Positions 17,014 through 24,870 of a stretch of DNA of 64,000 bases are shown here, piece after piece. The notes below the pieces were generated by a model, which saw only the letters and a list, made by a program, of their open reading frames with translations, did not search any database and had not been told where the DNA came from. The DNA lies in contig JAUEPE010000001.1 in the NCBI GenBank assembly GCA_030403585.1, positions 372,001-436,000 on the forward strand, in the 5' to 3' direction. The position numbers and the translations under genes were made by a program. The DNA comes from Frankia sp. RB7. GTDB lineage: Bacteria; Pseudomonadota; Alphaproteobacteria; Rhizobiales; Xanthobacteraceae. Each line of letters starts with the position of its first letter. Position 1 is the first letter of the stretch.

Positions 17014-17574
17014 CTAGTGGTCCCGTAGTTTGGCGGTCAGGGCCGCGAGCCCCCGATGCAGTGCGACCCGCACGGCACCTTCGCTCATCGAGAACTTCGT
17101 CGCCGTATCCTTGATCGAGGCGCTGTCGACCGCGATCGACTGCAACACGTCACGCTGGCGCTGCGGCAGGGTGTTGAGCTGGGCCGTGACTTCGCCTGTC
17201 GAGGCTGTCTCCTGCGGCGTTTCGCCGGGCAGCGTTTCGGCGAAATCTTCGATGTTGACGAAGACGCGCCGGCCGCGACGCCTCAGCGCATCGATCAGCT
17301 TGTTGCGGGCGATCGCGAACAGCCAGGGGGCGAAAGGCGCTTCGCTGTCCCAGGTGTGCCGCTTCAGATGCACCGCCAACAAAATCTCTTGCACGATATC
17401 CTCGGCCTGATCGGGAGGCTGCCCGGCCCTTGCCAGGCCACGCCTCGCGGCAGCGCGCAGCACGGGCGTGACCGCCCTCAACAGGCGATGATACGCCGCA
17501 TCATCGCCTGCCATGGCCGACCGCATCAGGCCGGTCCACTCGTCCTCACGTCCGCGCACGCGCGCCCTCACCAT
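17014..17574 (-). CDS. sigF: ECF sigma factor of the SigF/NrsF type
   Basis: The protein has 186 residues from the first ATG. Region 2 includes DIVQEILLAVHLKRHTWD and APWLFAIARNKLIDALRRR; region 4 is TLPQRQRDVLQSIAVDS followed by FSMSEGAVRVALHRGLAAL. The nrsF-type anti-sigma gene follows by 2 bp, as in the Caulobacter sigF-nrsF operon. A promoter-like GTAAC/CGAA pair lies so close upstream that its transcript would begin about at this ATG. Translation may therefore start at the Met at 17526 (residue 17, MRSAMAGDDAAYH) or be leaderless. The symbol is by analogy with Caulobacter. Confidence 0.88.
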   Translation of the reverse strand: MVRARVRGREDEWTGLMRSAMAGDDAAYHRLLRAVTPVLRAAARRGLARAGQPPDQAEDIVQEILLAVHLKRHTWDSEAPFAPWLFAIARNKLIDALRRRGRRVFVNIEDFAETLPGETPQETASTGEVTAQLNTLPQRQRDVLQSIAVDSASIKDTATKFSMSEGAVRVALHRGLAALTAKLRDH

Positions 17575-17579
17575 TGCAA

Positions 17580-17604
17580 TTCGGCCGCTCTTTCAATTTG
17601 TTAC
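17580..17604 (-). promoter_or_regulatory. Candidate SigF-type promoter for the sigF-nrsF operon
   Basis: Read leftward the sequence is GTAACA, 15 nt, CGAA. This matches the GTAACC...CGAA pattern I recall for Caulobacter SigF-dependent promoters and fits autoregulation. The -10 element ends only 5 bp before the first ATG of the sigma gene. Confidence 0.5.
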
Positions 17605-17848
17605 GTCGGGACCCGCACCATCACGAAGTCGTGATCAGCACTGACCCCTCCCCGAAGCAGCCGCAGAAACTCTGTCAGGGCTCATAACACCGATCGGTCC
17701 CTGCCGCACCCGGTGGGCCGATGCGCCCCACGGGTTTGCCCCGGTTTTGCCCGGTGTGGCCCGAAGATTCCCATTTTTTGCCCCGCTGTCGTCACGGGCC
17801 GGGGTCTCTGTTCGCTCCCGGGACGGGCGAATTGGGGAGATCGTCAAC

Positions 17849-18529
17849 ATGATGAAAGCCAGCGGGCGCGCGGCATTGGTCGTTCTGGCCGGACTATTGC
17901 TGCTGATTGGAGCTTCAGCGCAGGCCGCGCCGAGCTCAGCGAGCACGAAGCCGGACGGCGCAAGCAAACAGGCCGAAGCAGTCAGGCCGGGCAAGCAGCG
18001 ACGCCATTCGTCGCGCCGCCACACCGACAGCAAGACGGCGCAGAAATCCGACGGCAACGCCGACAAGACTGACAAGGCGGATGCCACGCCGCAGGCCGAC
18101 GAGGCCAAAGCTGGCAAAGACGCCAGCACCGACGCCCCGGCGTCGAGCCAGATGCCGCCAGAAGTCGCCAATGCCAACGCGCAGCTCGCCGCCGCTGACG
18201 CGCCGCCTGCGGCCGCAGCCTCCGCAATGACCGGCCGCGCCAACGACAATGTGCAGGCCGCGGCGGTCAGTCCAGCCGCGCCCGGCGCCGAGAACCAGGT
18301 CGTGCCGCCCGACCAGCTCAACGACCTCGATCGCGCCCTGCAGCAGGACAACCCACCCGTACAGAAAGCGGTGGTCGCCACAAACGACGCGCAGCCGCGT
18401 CCGGCGCCGATGATGGCGAGCAGCCAGCCGAATTCGGCCTGGGACCAGAGCTCCCTGATCGGCAAGATCTTCATCGGCGTCGGCACGCTGCTGACGCTGG
18501 CCTCCGCCGCGCGCATGTTCATGGCCTAG
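17849..18529 (+). CDS. Secreted or membrane-anchored Ala/Pro/Lys-rich protein, unknown
   Basis: The protein has 226 residues from ATG-ATG at 17849, preceded by TTGGGGAGA. Residues 5-27 are a signal peptide (VVLAGLLLLIGASAQAAP). About 28-190 is low-complexity, with a basic patch (KQRRHSSRRHTDSK) followed by Ala/Pro/Gln-rich sequence, and looks disordered. The last ~25 residues (IGKIFIGVGTLLTLASAARMF) form a hydrophobic segment that could anchor it in the membrane. No domain is recognisable. It stands alone, divergent from sigF, so membership of that regulon is possible but unproven. Confidence 0.7.
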   Translation: MMKASGRAALVVLAGLLLLIGASAQAAPSSASTKPDGASKQAEAVRPGKQRRHSSRRHTDSKTAQKSDGNADKTDKADATPQADEAKAGKDASTDAPASSQMPPEVANANAQLAAADAPPAAAASAMTGRANDNVQAAAVSPAAPGAENQVVPPDQLNDLDRALQQDNPPVQKAVVATNDAQPRPAPMMASSQPNSAWDQSSLIGKIFIGVGTLLTLASAARMFMA

Positions 18530-18643
18530 GTCCCGGCCTGACGATCCTCTGCCCGGGACGCGCCCGCCTGCGCGTTCCGGCCCCCTTGAAGCCCACCCCG
18601 CCAACAGGCACATTGCCCGCCCAATCAAACGCGTGGGTGGAGC

Positions 18644-19423
18644 ATGAGCACGTTCGAACACATCATCGTCGAGAGCAAAGGCGCGGTCGGCATCATCAAG
18701 CTGAACCGGCCGAAAATGCTCAACGCGCTCTCCTTCGGTGTCTTTCGCGAAATTGCCGCGGCCGTCGACGATCTCGAAGCCGATGACGCCATCGGCTGCA
18801 TCGTCGTGACCGGCAGCGAGAAGGCCTTTGCCGCCGGCGCCGACATCAAGGAGATGCAACCGAAGGGCTTCATCGACATGTTCTCCGAGGATTTCGCCGC
18901 GATCGGCGGCGACCGCGTCGCGCGCTGCCGCAAGCCGACCATTGCAGCAGTCGCCGGCTATGCGCTCGGCGGCGGCTGCGAGCTCGCCATGATGTGCGAC
19001 TTCATCATCGCTGCCGACACCGCCAAATTCGGCCAGCCCGAGATCACGCTCGGCACCATCCCCGGCATCGGCGGCACCCAGCGCCTGACCCGCGCGATCG
19101 GCAAGTCCAAGGCGATGGATCTCTGCCTTACCGGCCGCATGATGGATGCAGCGGAGGCCGAGCGCAGCGGCCTCGTCAGCCGCATCGTGCCGGCCGACAA
19201 GCTGATGGACGAGACAATGGCGGCCGCCGAAAAGATCGCCGCGATGTCACGACCTGCGGTGGCGATGGCCAAGGAAGCGGTCAACCGCGCCTTCGAGACC
19301 ACGCTTGCCGAGGGCATGAGCGTCGAGCGCAATCTGTTCCACTCGACCTTCGCGCTCGAAGACCGCTCCGAAGGCATGGCGGCGTTTATCGAGAAGCGCA
19401 AGCCGGTGAACAAGAACCGGTAG
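18644..19423 (+). CDS. Enoyl-CoA hydratase (crotonase family)
   Basis: A 259-residue crotonase. The oxyanion-hole segments are AAGADIKEM (about 63-71) and [11 protein letters not shown] (about 107-117). Both catalytic glutamates of true hydratases are present: E113 in GGGCELAM and E133 in [16 protein letters not shown]. It should hydrate trans-2-enoyl-CoA in beta-oxidation, probably of short chains given its closeness to mitochondrial-type ECH. It converges on the acetyl-CoA hydrolase/transferase gene with a 4-bp gap. Confidence 0.93.
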   Translation: MSTFEHIIVESKGAVGIIKLNRPKMLNALSFGVFREIAAAVDDLEADDAIGCIVVTGSEKAFAAGADIKEMQPKGFIDMFSEDFAAIGGDRVARCRKPTIAAVAGYALGGGCELAMMCDFIIAADTAKFGQPEITLGTIPGIGGTQRLTRAIGKSKAMDLCLTGRMMDAAEAERSGLVSRIVPADKLMDETMAAAEKIAAMSRPAVAMAKEAVNRAFETTLAEGMSVERNLFHSTFALEDRSEGMAAFIEKRKPVNKNR

Positions 19424-19427
19424 GCTT

Positions 19428-21290
19428 CTATGCGCCCCTGCTCTGCACCAGTGCCGCACTGACGAGCGCGCGATAGAAGCGCTCCGGCCAGGTTTTGGGG
19501 CGATCAAGGCCGAGGCGTGCGAGACACGCCTCGGCGGCTTTATCAGGCTTTCGCAACAATCCCTGCCACAGCAGGCCTGCCAGCGCGCGTGGCGAATGTT
19601 GTACGCCTTGCAGAATCTCCAGCGCCGGAATGAGACGCTGCTCCACCTCGGTGAAATCGCAGCCGAACGGGAACGACGGCAATAGCCCGGCCTCGCGCGC
19701 AGACCGGAACGCCGCCGCGATCCGCTCGGGATGGTTTTCGCGGTGGGCTGCGGGAATCTCGTAGCTCCGCGGCAGTTTGCCGGCGTCCTTCGCAACCCGC
19801 GCCAGTTCGTCCTGGAAGCGGGAGTCGGCGATCTCGAGCATGGCCGCAATGACATCGGCGTCCGATTTTCCCTTGAGATCGGCAACGCCGTATTCAGTGA
19901 TGAAGACATCGCGCAGATGGCGCGGAATGGTCTCGTGTCCGTAGCGCCAGAGAATGTTGGATTTCAGCGCACCGCCGGCTTGCCGCGTCGCCTCGAGCGT
20001 CAGGACAGACCGCGCGCCGTGAAGCGCGAAGGCCTGCGCCACGAAATTATACTGCCCGCCGACGCCGCTCACGACCTGGCCGTCGTCGAGACCGTCGGAG
20101 ACCGCCGCGCCCAGCAGCGTCGCCATCATCGTATTGTTAATGAAGCGTGCATCGACGCGATCGCGGCGCTTCCGATCCTCCTCGCCGTAGAGCTCGTTCG
20201 TGAACGACACCGGCATCATCTGAATACGCGCGATCTGGTCCGGCGGCATCTCGCGCAGCGCGCGATAGAACGACTTTGGGCCGAGAAAGAAGGCGCCGTG
20301 CAGCACCACGCCGTCGACGGCGCGTTCGAGAATGCCGGCGTCGATCAGGCCGATGAACGCTTCGGTCACCATCTCGCTGACGCCGTAGAGGCCGGCCTCG
20401 AAGGCGCCGGCTTCCTGCGCGACGGCCGGTCGCGCCGGAGACAGAAGCGTGACGACATCATGAAACACCGCGCTGTTGCGATGGCGCAGGATCAGACCTT
20501 GCGCGAGCGCATCGCCGATCTGCCCGATGCCGATCTGAAGCGTACCGCCGTCGCGCACGAGAGATGCCGCGTTCAGGCCGATGGCGTATTTGGTATCGGA
20601 GATCGGCTCGGACGGCGGCGCAAACAGGGGAAAGTCGGTCGCCGTGCTGTCCAGCACGGCGCTGAACTCGTCGGCCGGAAGATCGCCAGGACCCCGCATG
20701 AACGGCAGCTCGGAATTCACCTGCGCGATCAGCTTGAACGCCGCGCGTCCGGCGTGCCGCTCGCGCAGCACGTCCAGCGTCGTATCGGTGTTGCAGGACA
20801 GGCTGTAGCGCGGCACGCCATCGACGACGCGCTTGGCCACCAGCTGTGTCACCACGTTCATCCCGCGCGCCAGCAGATAGCTGGCCGCATGGGTGTAGTT
20901 GGCCGAGATATAATTCTGTTGCGCCGCCGGCACGTGCAGCCAGCGTCCGGCAAGAAAGAAGAATTCGACCAATTTGATATTGGGCGGCAACCGATTTTCG
21001 CGCAGCGCATCGGCATAGGCCAGATCGGGATACCCCCCGAACAGGCGGTCGATCACCGGCGTGATGAACCGGCGTTCGATCAGCGCCTTCGGCTTCGGCT
21101 TTTCCAGTGTCAGCGCCGACAGCAATGTCAGCTTGATGTAAGGATCGGCGCAGGCACGCGCGTAGAGGGCGTTGATGACGTGATTGGCCTTGCCGAGGCC
21201 GAGTGGCAAACCGACCACCAGATCGGTTCCAACGTCGCGAATGATCTCCTCCGCGAGTGCATCGGGATCGGAGAAGAATTTCGGCATCAT
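19428..21290 (-). CDS. Acetyl-CoA hydrolase/transferase family protein
   Basis: The protein has 620 residues from the ATG at 21290; a TTG at 21314 would add eight. The N-terminal half (VVGLPLGLGKANHVINALY) and the C-terminal region (GVGGQYNFVAQAF, then VFITEYGVADLKGKS) match the two CoA-transferase family I domains of acetyl-CoA hydrolases/transferases. The glutamate in ITEYG is the likely thioester-forming residue. At about 620 residues it is longer than Cat1-type enzymes (about 500), as in a longer alphaproteobacterial subgroup. It should move CoA between acyl groups or hydrolyse acyl-CoA; the substrate is not evident. Confidence 0.85.
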   Translation of the reverse strand: MMPKFFSDPDALAEEIIRDVGTDLVVGLPLGLGKANHVINALYARACADPYIKLTLLSALTLEKPKPKALIERRFITPVIDRLFGGYPDLAYADALRENRLPPNIKLVEFFFLAGRWLHVPAAQQNYISANYTHAASYLLARGMNVVTQLVAKRVVDGVPRYSLSCNTDTTLDVLRERHAGRAAFKLIAQVNSELPFMRGPGDLPADEFSAVLDSTATDFPLFAPPSEPISDTKYAIGLNAASLVRDGGTLQIGIGQIGDALAQGLILRHRNSAVFHDVVTLLSPARPAVAQEAGAFEAGLYGVSEMVTEAFIGLIDAGILERAVDGVVLHGAFFLGPKSFYRALREMPPDQIARIQMMPVSFTNELYGEEDRKRRDRVDARFINNTMMATLLGAAVSDGLDDGQVVSGVGGQYNFVAQAFALHGARSVLTLEATRQAGGALKSNILWRYGHETIPRHLRDVFITEYGVADLKGKSDADVIAAMLEIADSRFQDELARVAKDAGKLPRSYEIPAAHRENHPERIAAAFRSAREAGLLPSFPFGCDFTEVEQRLIPALEILQGVQHSPRALAGLLWQGLLRKPDKAAEACLARLGLDRPKTWPERFYRALVSAALVQSRGA

Positions 21291-21513
21291 CCGTGGGTCC
21301 GGACCGCATTGCAAAGGCGCCCGACGGAATTGGAAGGCGCCACGGCTCTCCTATAGCGCATTCGAGACGGAATCGCTGTGTGACTCACCTGCAACAAGCA
21401 CGGAATTCATGGGGGTTTCCTCCGCGGCAGTTTGCCTGCGGGACCGGCGGTGGGTAAACAGTTAAGAGAGCCGCCGTCGGCGGGGGCGGACAGCCGGGAT
21501 TTTGCGGGATTAC

Positions 21514-22944
21514 ATGATTGGGCGTGCCGCCAGAGCTGGTCGCGTGATGACGCGGCGTCGATCGGGCGTGGGTCCTGTCCTGGCGACATGGAGCACGTTG
21601 GTGCTCTGTTGCGCTCTGCCCGCAGCGACCTACGCGGAGGCCCTGCCGGAGGCGCTGGTCAAGGCCTACCAGACCAACCCGCAACTCAACGCCGAGCGCG
21701 CAAGGCAGCGCGCAACCGACGAGAACGTACCGCAGGCGCTGGCCGGCTACCGGCCGCAGATCGTGGCAAGCCTCAGCGCGGGCCTGCAATCGGTGCGCAA
21801 TCTTCTGCCCGACAACACCATCCAGACCGGCAATCTGAAGCCGTGGATCATCGGCGTCACTGTGACGCAGACCCTCTTCAACGGCTTCCGTACCGCCAAC
21901 AACGTGCGCGCCGCCGAGCTCCAGGTGCAGTCCGGCCGCGAGGCGCTGCGCAATGTCGGCCAGGGCGTGCTGCTCGACGCCGTCACCGCCTACACCAACG
22001 TGCTGGCGAACCAGTCGCTGGTCGAGGCGCAACGCTCCAACGTCGCCTTCCTGCGCGAGACGCTCTCCATCACCCAGCGCCGCCTCAACGCTGGTGACGT
22101 CACCCCGACCGACAGCGCCCAGGCCGAGGCACGTCTCAGCCGCGGCCTTGCCGATCTCAATGCGGCCGAGGTCGCACTCGCAGTGAGCCAGGCGACCTAT
22201 TCCCAGGTGATCGGCAATGCGCCTTCGGCGCTTCGCCCCGCCGAAGTGGTCGATCGCTATCTGCCGAAGACCCGCGAGGACTCGATCGCGATGTCGATCC
22301 GCGAGCATCCGGCGGTGATGGCCGCGGGCTTCGATGTCGACGTCGCCTCGACCAATATCCGCGTCGCCGAAGGTGCGCTGTTGCCGAGCGCCAGCGTCCA
22401 GGGCAGCGCCAGCAAAAGCCGCAACAACGACCCGACGCTCGGAACTTTCGCCGAGGACCAAGCCTCGATCGTCGCCAATGTCACCGTGCCGATCTATGAC
22501 GGCGGCCAGGCCGCCGCGCAGACGAGACAGGCCAAGGAAGTCACGGCGCAGAGCCGCCTCGTGCTCGACCAGGTCCGCAACCAGGCGCGCACCGCAGCGG
22601 TCAGCGCCTGGGTCGCCAATGAAGGTGCCAAGATCGCGGTCTCGGCCTCGGAGTCCGAGGTGAAAGCCGCAACCGTCGCACTCCAGGGCGTGCAGCGCGA
22701 GGCCGCTGGCGGACAGCGCACCACGGTCGATGTGCTGAACTCGCAGGCCGATCTGATCCAGGCCAGGGCCCGCCTGATCGGCGCGCTGCGCGACCGCGTC
22801 ATCGCCTCCTACACGCTGCTTAGCGCCGTCGGTCATCTCGACGTCAAGACGCTCAGCCTGAACACGCCCGACTATCTGCCCGAGGTGCACTACCACCAGG
22901 TCCGCGACGCCTGGCAAGGCCTGCGCACGCCGTCGGGGCAATAA
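21514..22944 (+). CDS. TolC family outer-membrane channel protein
   Basis: The protein has 476 residues from the ATG at 21514; an in-frame ATG at 21547 could give a shorter signal peptide. After a signal sequence ending ATYAEA comes the TolC start LPEALVKAYQTNPQLNAERA. Two OEP repeats follow, with VTQTLFNGFRT in the first half and VPIYDGGQAAAQTRQAKE in the second, the typical strand-helix transitions. It should form a trimeric outer-membrane duct for type I secretion or efflux. No transporter is encoded next to it; the RND pump genes lie 2-6 kb downstream on the other strand. Confidence 0.92.
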   Translation: MIGRAARAGRVMTRRRSGVGPVLATWSTLVLCCALPAATYAEALPEALVKAYQTNPQLNAERARQRATDENVPQALAGYRPQIVASLSAGLQSVRNLLPDNTIQTGNLKPWIIGVTVTQTLFNGFRTANNVRAAELQVQSGREALRNVGQGVLLDAVTAYTNVLANQSLVEAQRSNVAFLRETLSITQRRLNAGDVTPTDSAQAEARLSRGLADLNAAEVALAVSQATYSQVIGNAPSALRPAEVVDRYLPKTREDSIAMSIREHPAVMAAGFDVDVASTNIRVAEGALLPSASVQGSASKSRNNDPTLGTFAEDQASIVANVTVPIYDGGQAAAQTRQAKEVTAQSRLVLDQVRNQARTAAVSAWVANEGAKIAVSASESEVKAATVALQGVQREAAGGQRTTVDVLNSQADLIQARARLIGALRDRVIASYTLLSAVGHLDVKTLSLNTPDYLPEVHYHQVRDAWQGLRTPSGQ

Positions 22945-23355
22945 TCCCTTTAGCCGCGCCAGCACCGCGCTGGACATGTTGGCTTTGGACGGCTGTCGCT
23001 CTCCCTCGGCTCAAGCAAGATGAGAGCGGGTTCGGGCCGCCGCATTGCCGGCCACCAAGATGTCGAAAACAACCCCATGCACAGTAGAAATGATTGGCTA
23101 AATTAGAAATTCGGCAAGACCGAATTTTAGGTTGACGCGTCGGGCAAAACAGGCGCACAATGACATCATCGCAATGGGTGGATTGGAGACCCGCTGTGAC
23201 CTGGGCCTCACCTGGTCGACTCAATCCGCCATAAACGGGCAAATCTCAAAGCGCCGCCGCGCCACATAACGACGCACGATGCTGTCACGCCCCGCTCGAA
23301 CGGCGCAATTGGTCCGGCCAGAAAGCGGCGGTTTGACCATTCGCAGGATGTGAAC
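22945..23355. other. 411-bp gap with an inverted repeat, no gene seen
   Basis: The segment lies between the TolC gene and the P-loop gene, both rightward. I see no coding sequence with recognisable features; a 76-codon leftward ORF overlapping the P-loop start looks like a shadow. An AT-rich stretch around 23080-23130 holds a perfect 8-bp inverted repeat (listed separately). Confidence 0.5.
23107..23127. repeat. Perfect inverted repeat aaattcgg-5-ccgaattt
   Basis: Eight-base arms flank a 5-nt loop (caaga) in the TolC/P-loop intergenic region. There is a short T run on the right (tttt). It may be a weak terminator for the TolC transcript or an operator for the next gene. Confidence 0.5.
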
Positions 23356-23913
23356 ATGAGAAGCCGCCGCATCCATCTGATGGGAGCTTCGGGTTCGGGC
23401 GTGACGACGCTCGGACGCGCGCTTGCGGGCAGGCTCGCGCTGCCGCATCACGACAGCGACGATTATTTCTGGCTGCCAACGGCGCCACCCTACCAGACGA
23501 CACGCCCTGCCGCCGATCGGCTGCGCCTGATGCGCGAGATGTTTCTGCCGCGCCTCGATTGGGTGCTGAGCGGAACCGTCACCGGCTGGGGCGACGAGCT
23601 CATCCCGAGCTTCGATCTCGTCATCTTCGTGTCAACGCCGAGCGAGCTTCGCTTGCAGCGCCTGCGTGCGCGCGAGGCTGAGCATTTCGGTGCCGATGCT
23701 GTCGCGCCCGGGGGCTGGCGTCACGAGGAGATGGCGTCGTTCGTCGACTGGGCCTCGCACTATGATGCCGGTGATCGCGACGGCCGCAGTCTCGCAAAAG
23801 ATGAGGCGTGGCTCGCGGGTCTGCCCTGCCCGCTCGTCCGCATCGACGGTGCGCGGCCGGTTGCGGAGCTGGTCGAGCAGCTATGCACCGACGTGGCTCG
23901 ACTGCCCGGCTGA
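23356..23913 (+). CDS. Adenylate-kinase-like P-loop protein
   Basis: The protein has 185 residues from the ATG at 23356; a GTG two codons earlier is possible. The N-terminus RIHLMGASGSGVTTLGRALA is a P-loop in which the usual lysine of GxxxxGK[ST] is replaced by valine (residue 16), followed by two threonines. The fold continues like a small nucleoside or nucleotide kinase (HHDSDDYFW, then FDLVIFVSTPSELRLQRLRARE as a lid-like region). Homologues I recall also lack the lysine, often with threonine there. Kinase activity is therefore uncertain; nucleotide binding is likely. The amidohydrolase gene follows by 40 bp. Confidence 0.75.
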   Translation: MRSRRIHLMGASGSGVTTLGRALAGRLALPHHDSDDYFWLPTAPPYQTTRPAADRLRLMREMFLPRLDWVLSGTVTGWGDELIPSFDLVIFVSTPSELRLQRLRAREAEHFGADAVAPGGWRHEEMASFVDWASHYDAGDRDGRSLAKDEAWLAGLPCPLVRIDGARPVAELVEQLCTDVARLPG

Positions 23914-23953
23914 TGTAATATCGTTCCGCACCTTCCCCGCCGCCGGAGCAGCC

Positions 23954-24865
23954 ATGACCGACAAAATCCACGCGCGCGCAGCGCAACCCGCGACGCCGAT
24001 CAATTTCGAGGTGCCGGCCCATGCCTGCGATTGTCACACCCATATTCATGGCGATGTCGAAAAGTTTCCGTTCTTTGCGGGGCGCGTCTATACGCCAGGA
24101 CCTGCAAGCCCGGAGGAAATGGCGGCGCTGCACAAGGCGCTGCATATCGAGCGTGTGGTGATCGTCACGCCGAGCGTCTACGGCACTGACAACTCCTCCA
24201 GCCTGTTCGGCATGAAGGCGCGCGGTGCGACCGCGCGCGGGGTCGCCGTGATCGACGACAAGACTACGGAAGCTCAGCTCGACACGATGCATGCGGACGG
24301 CTTTCGCGGCATTCGCATCAATCTGGCAACCGACGGCGTCAACAATCCCGACGTCGGCCGCGCCCGCTTCACCGCCGCCATCGAGCGCATGACGGCGCGC
24401 GGCTGGCATGTGCAGCTCTACACCACGCTGGCGATGATCTCCGCGATCAGCGATCTCGTGCTGGCCTCACCGGTGCCCGCGGTGTTCGACCACTTTGGTG
24501 GGCTCGAGGCCTCGCTCGGACTGGAGCAGCCCGGCTTTGCCGACCTCGTCGCGCTCGTCAAATCCGGCAAGGCCTATGTGAAGATTTCGGGCGCCTACCG
24601 CTCGTCGAACCTCGCGCCCGATTATCAGGACATCGCGCCCTATGCGCGCGCGCTGATCGCCGCGAACCCGGACCGTATCGTCTGGGGCACCGACTGGCCA
24701 CATCCGGATTCGGCGCAGATCGACGGCCGCAAGGCCACCGACCTCGCACCGTTCCACCAGATCGACGATGGCCGCTTGCTCAACCAGCTTCCGGTGTGGG
24801 CGCCGGACGCGGATCTACGCAAGAAGATCCTGGTCGACAATCCGGCGCGACTCTACGGCTTCTGA
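23954..24865 (+). CDS. Amidohydrolase family 2 (2-pyrone-4,6-dicarboxylate lactonase-like)
   Basis: A 303-residue TIM-barrel metallohydrolase. The first metal motif is CDCHTHIHGD near residue 27. VFDHFGG and WGTDWPHP supply further metal or catalytic positions, and the C-terminus IDNPARLYGF-type ending (here LVDNPARLYGF) is typical of the family. Members hydrolyse lactones such as 2-pyrone-4,6-dicarboxylate or decarboxylate aromatic acids; which applies here cannot be told. It converges on the RND pump gene with a 5-bp gap. Confidence 0.88.
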   Translation: MTDKIHARAAQPATPINFEVPAHACDCHTHIHGDVEKFPFFAGRVYTPGPASPEEMAALHKALHIERVVIVTPSVYGTDNSSSLFGMKARGATARGVAVIDDKTTEAQLDTMHADGFRGIRINLATDGVNNPDVGRARFTAAIERMTARGWHVQLYTTLAMISAISDLVLASPVPAVFDHFGGLEASLGLEQPGFADLVALVKSGKAYVKISGAYRSSNLAPDYQDIAPYARALIAANPDRIVWGTDWPHPDSAQIDGRKATDLAPFHQIDDGRLLNQLPVWAPDADLRKKILVDNPARLYGF

Positions 24866-24870
24866 GGGGC

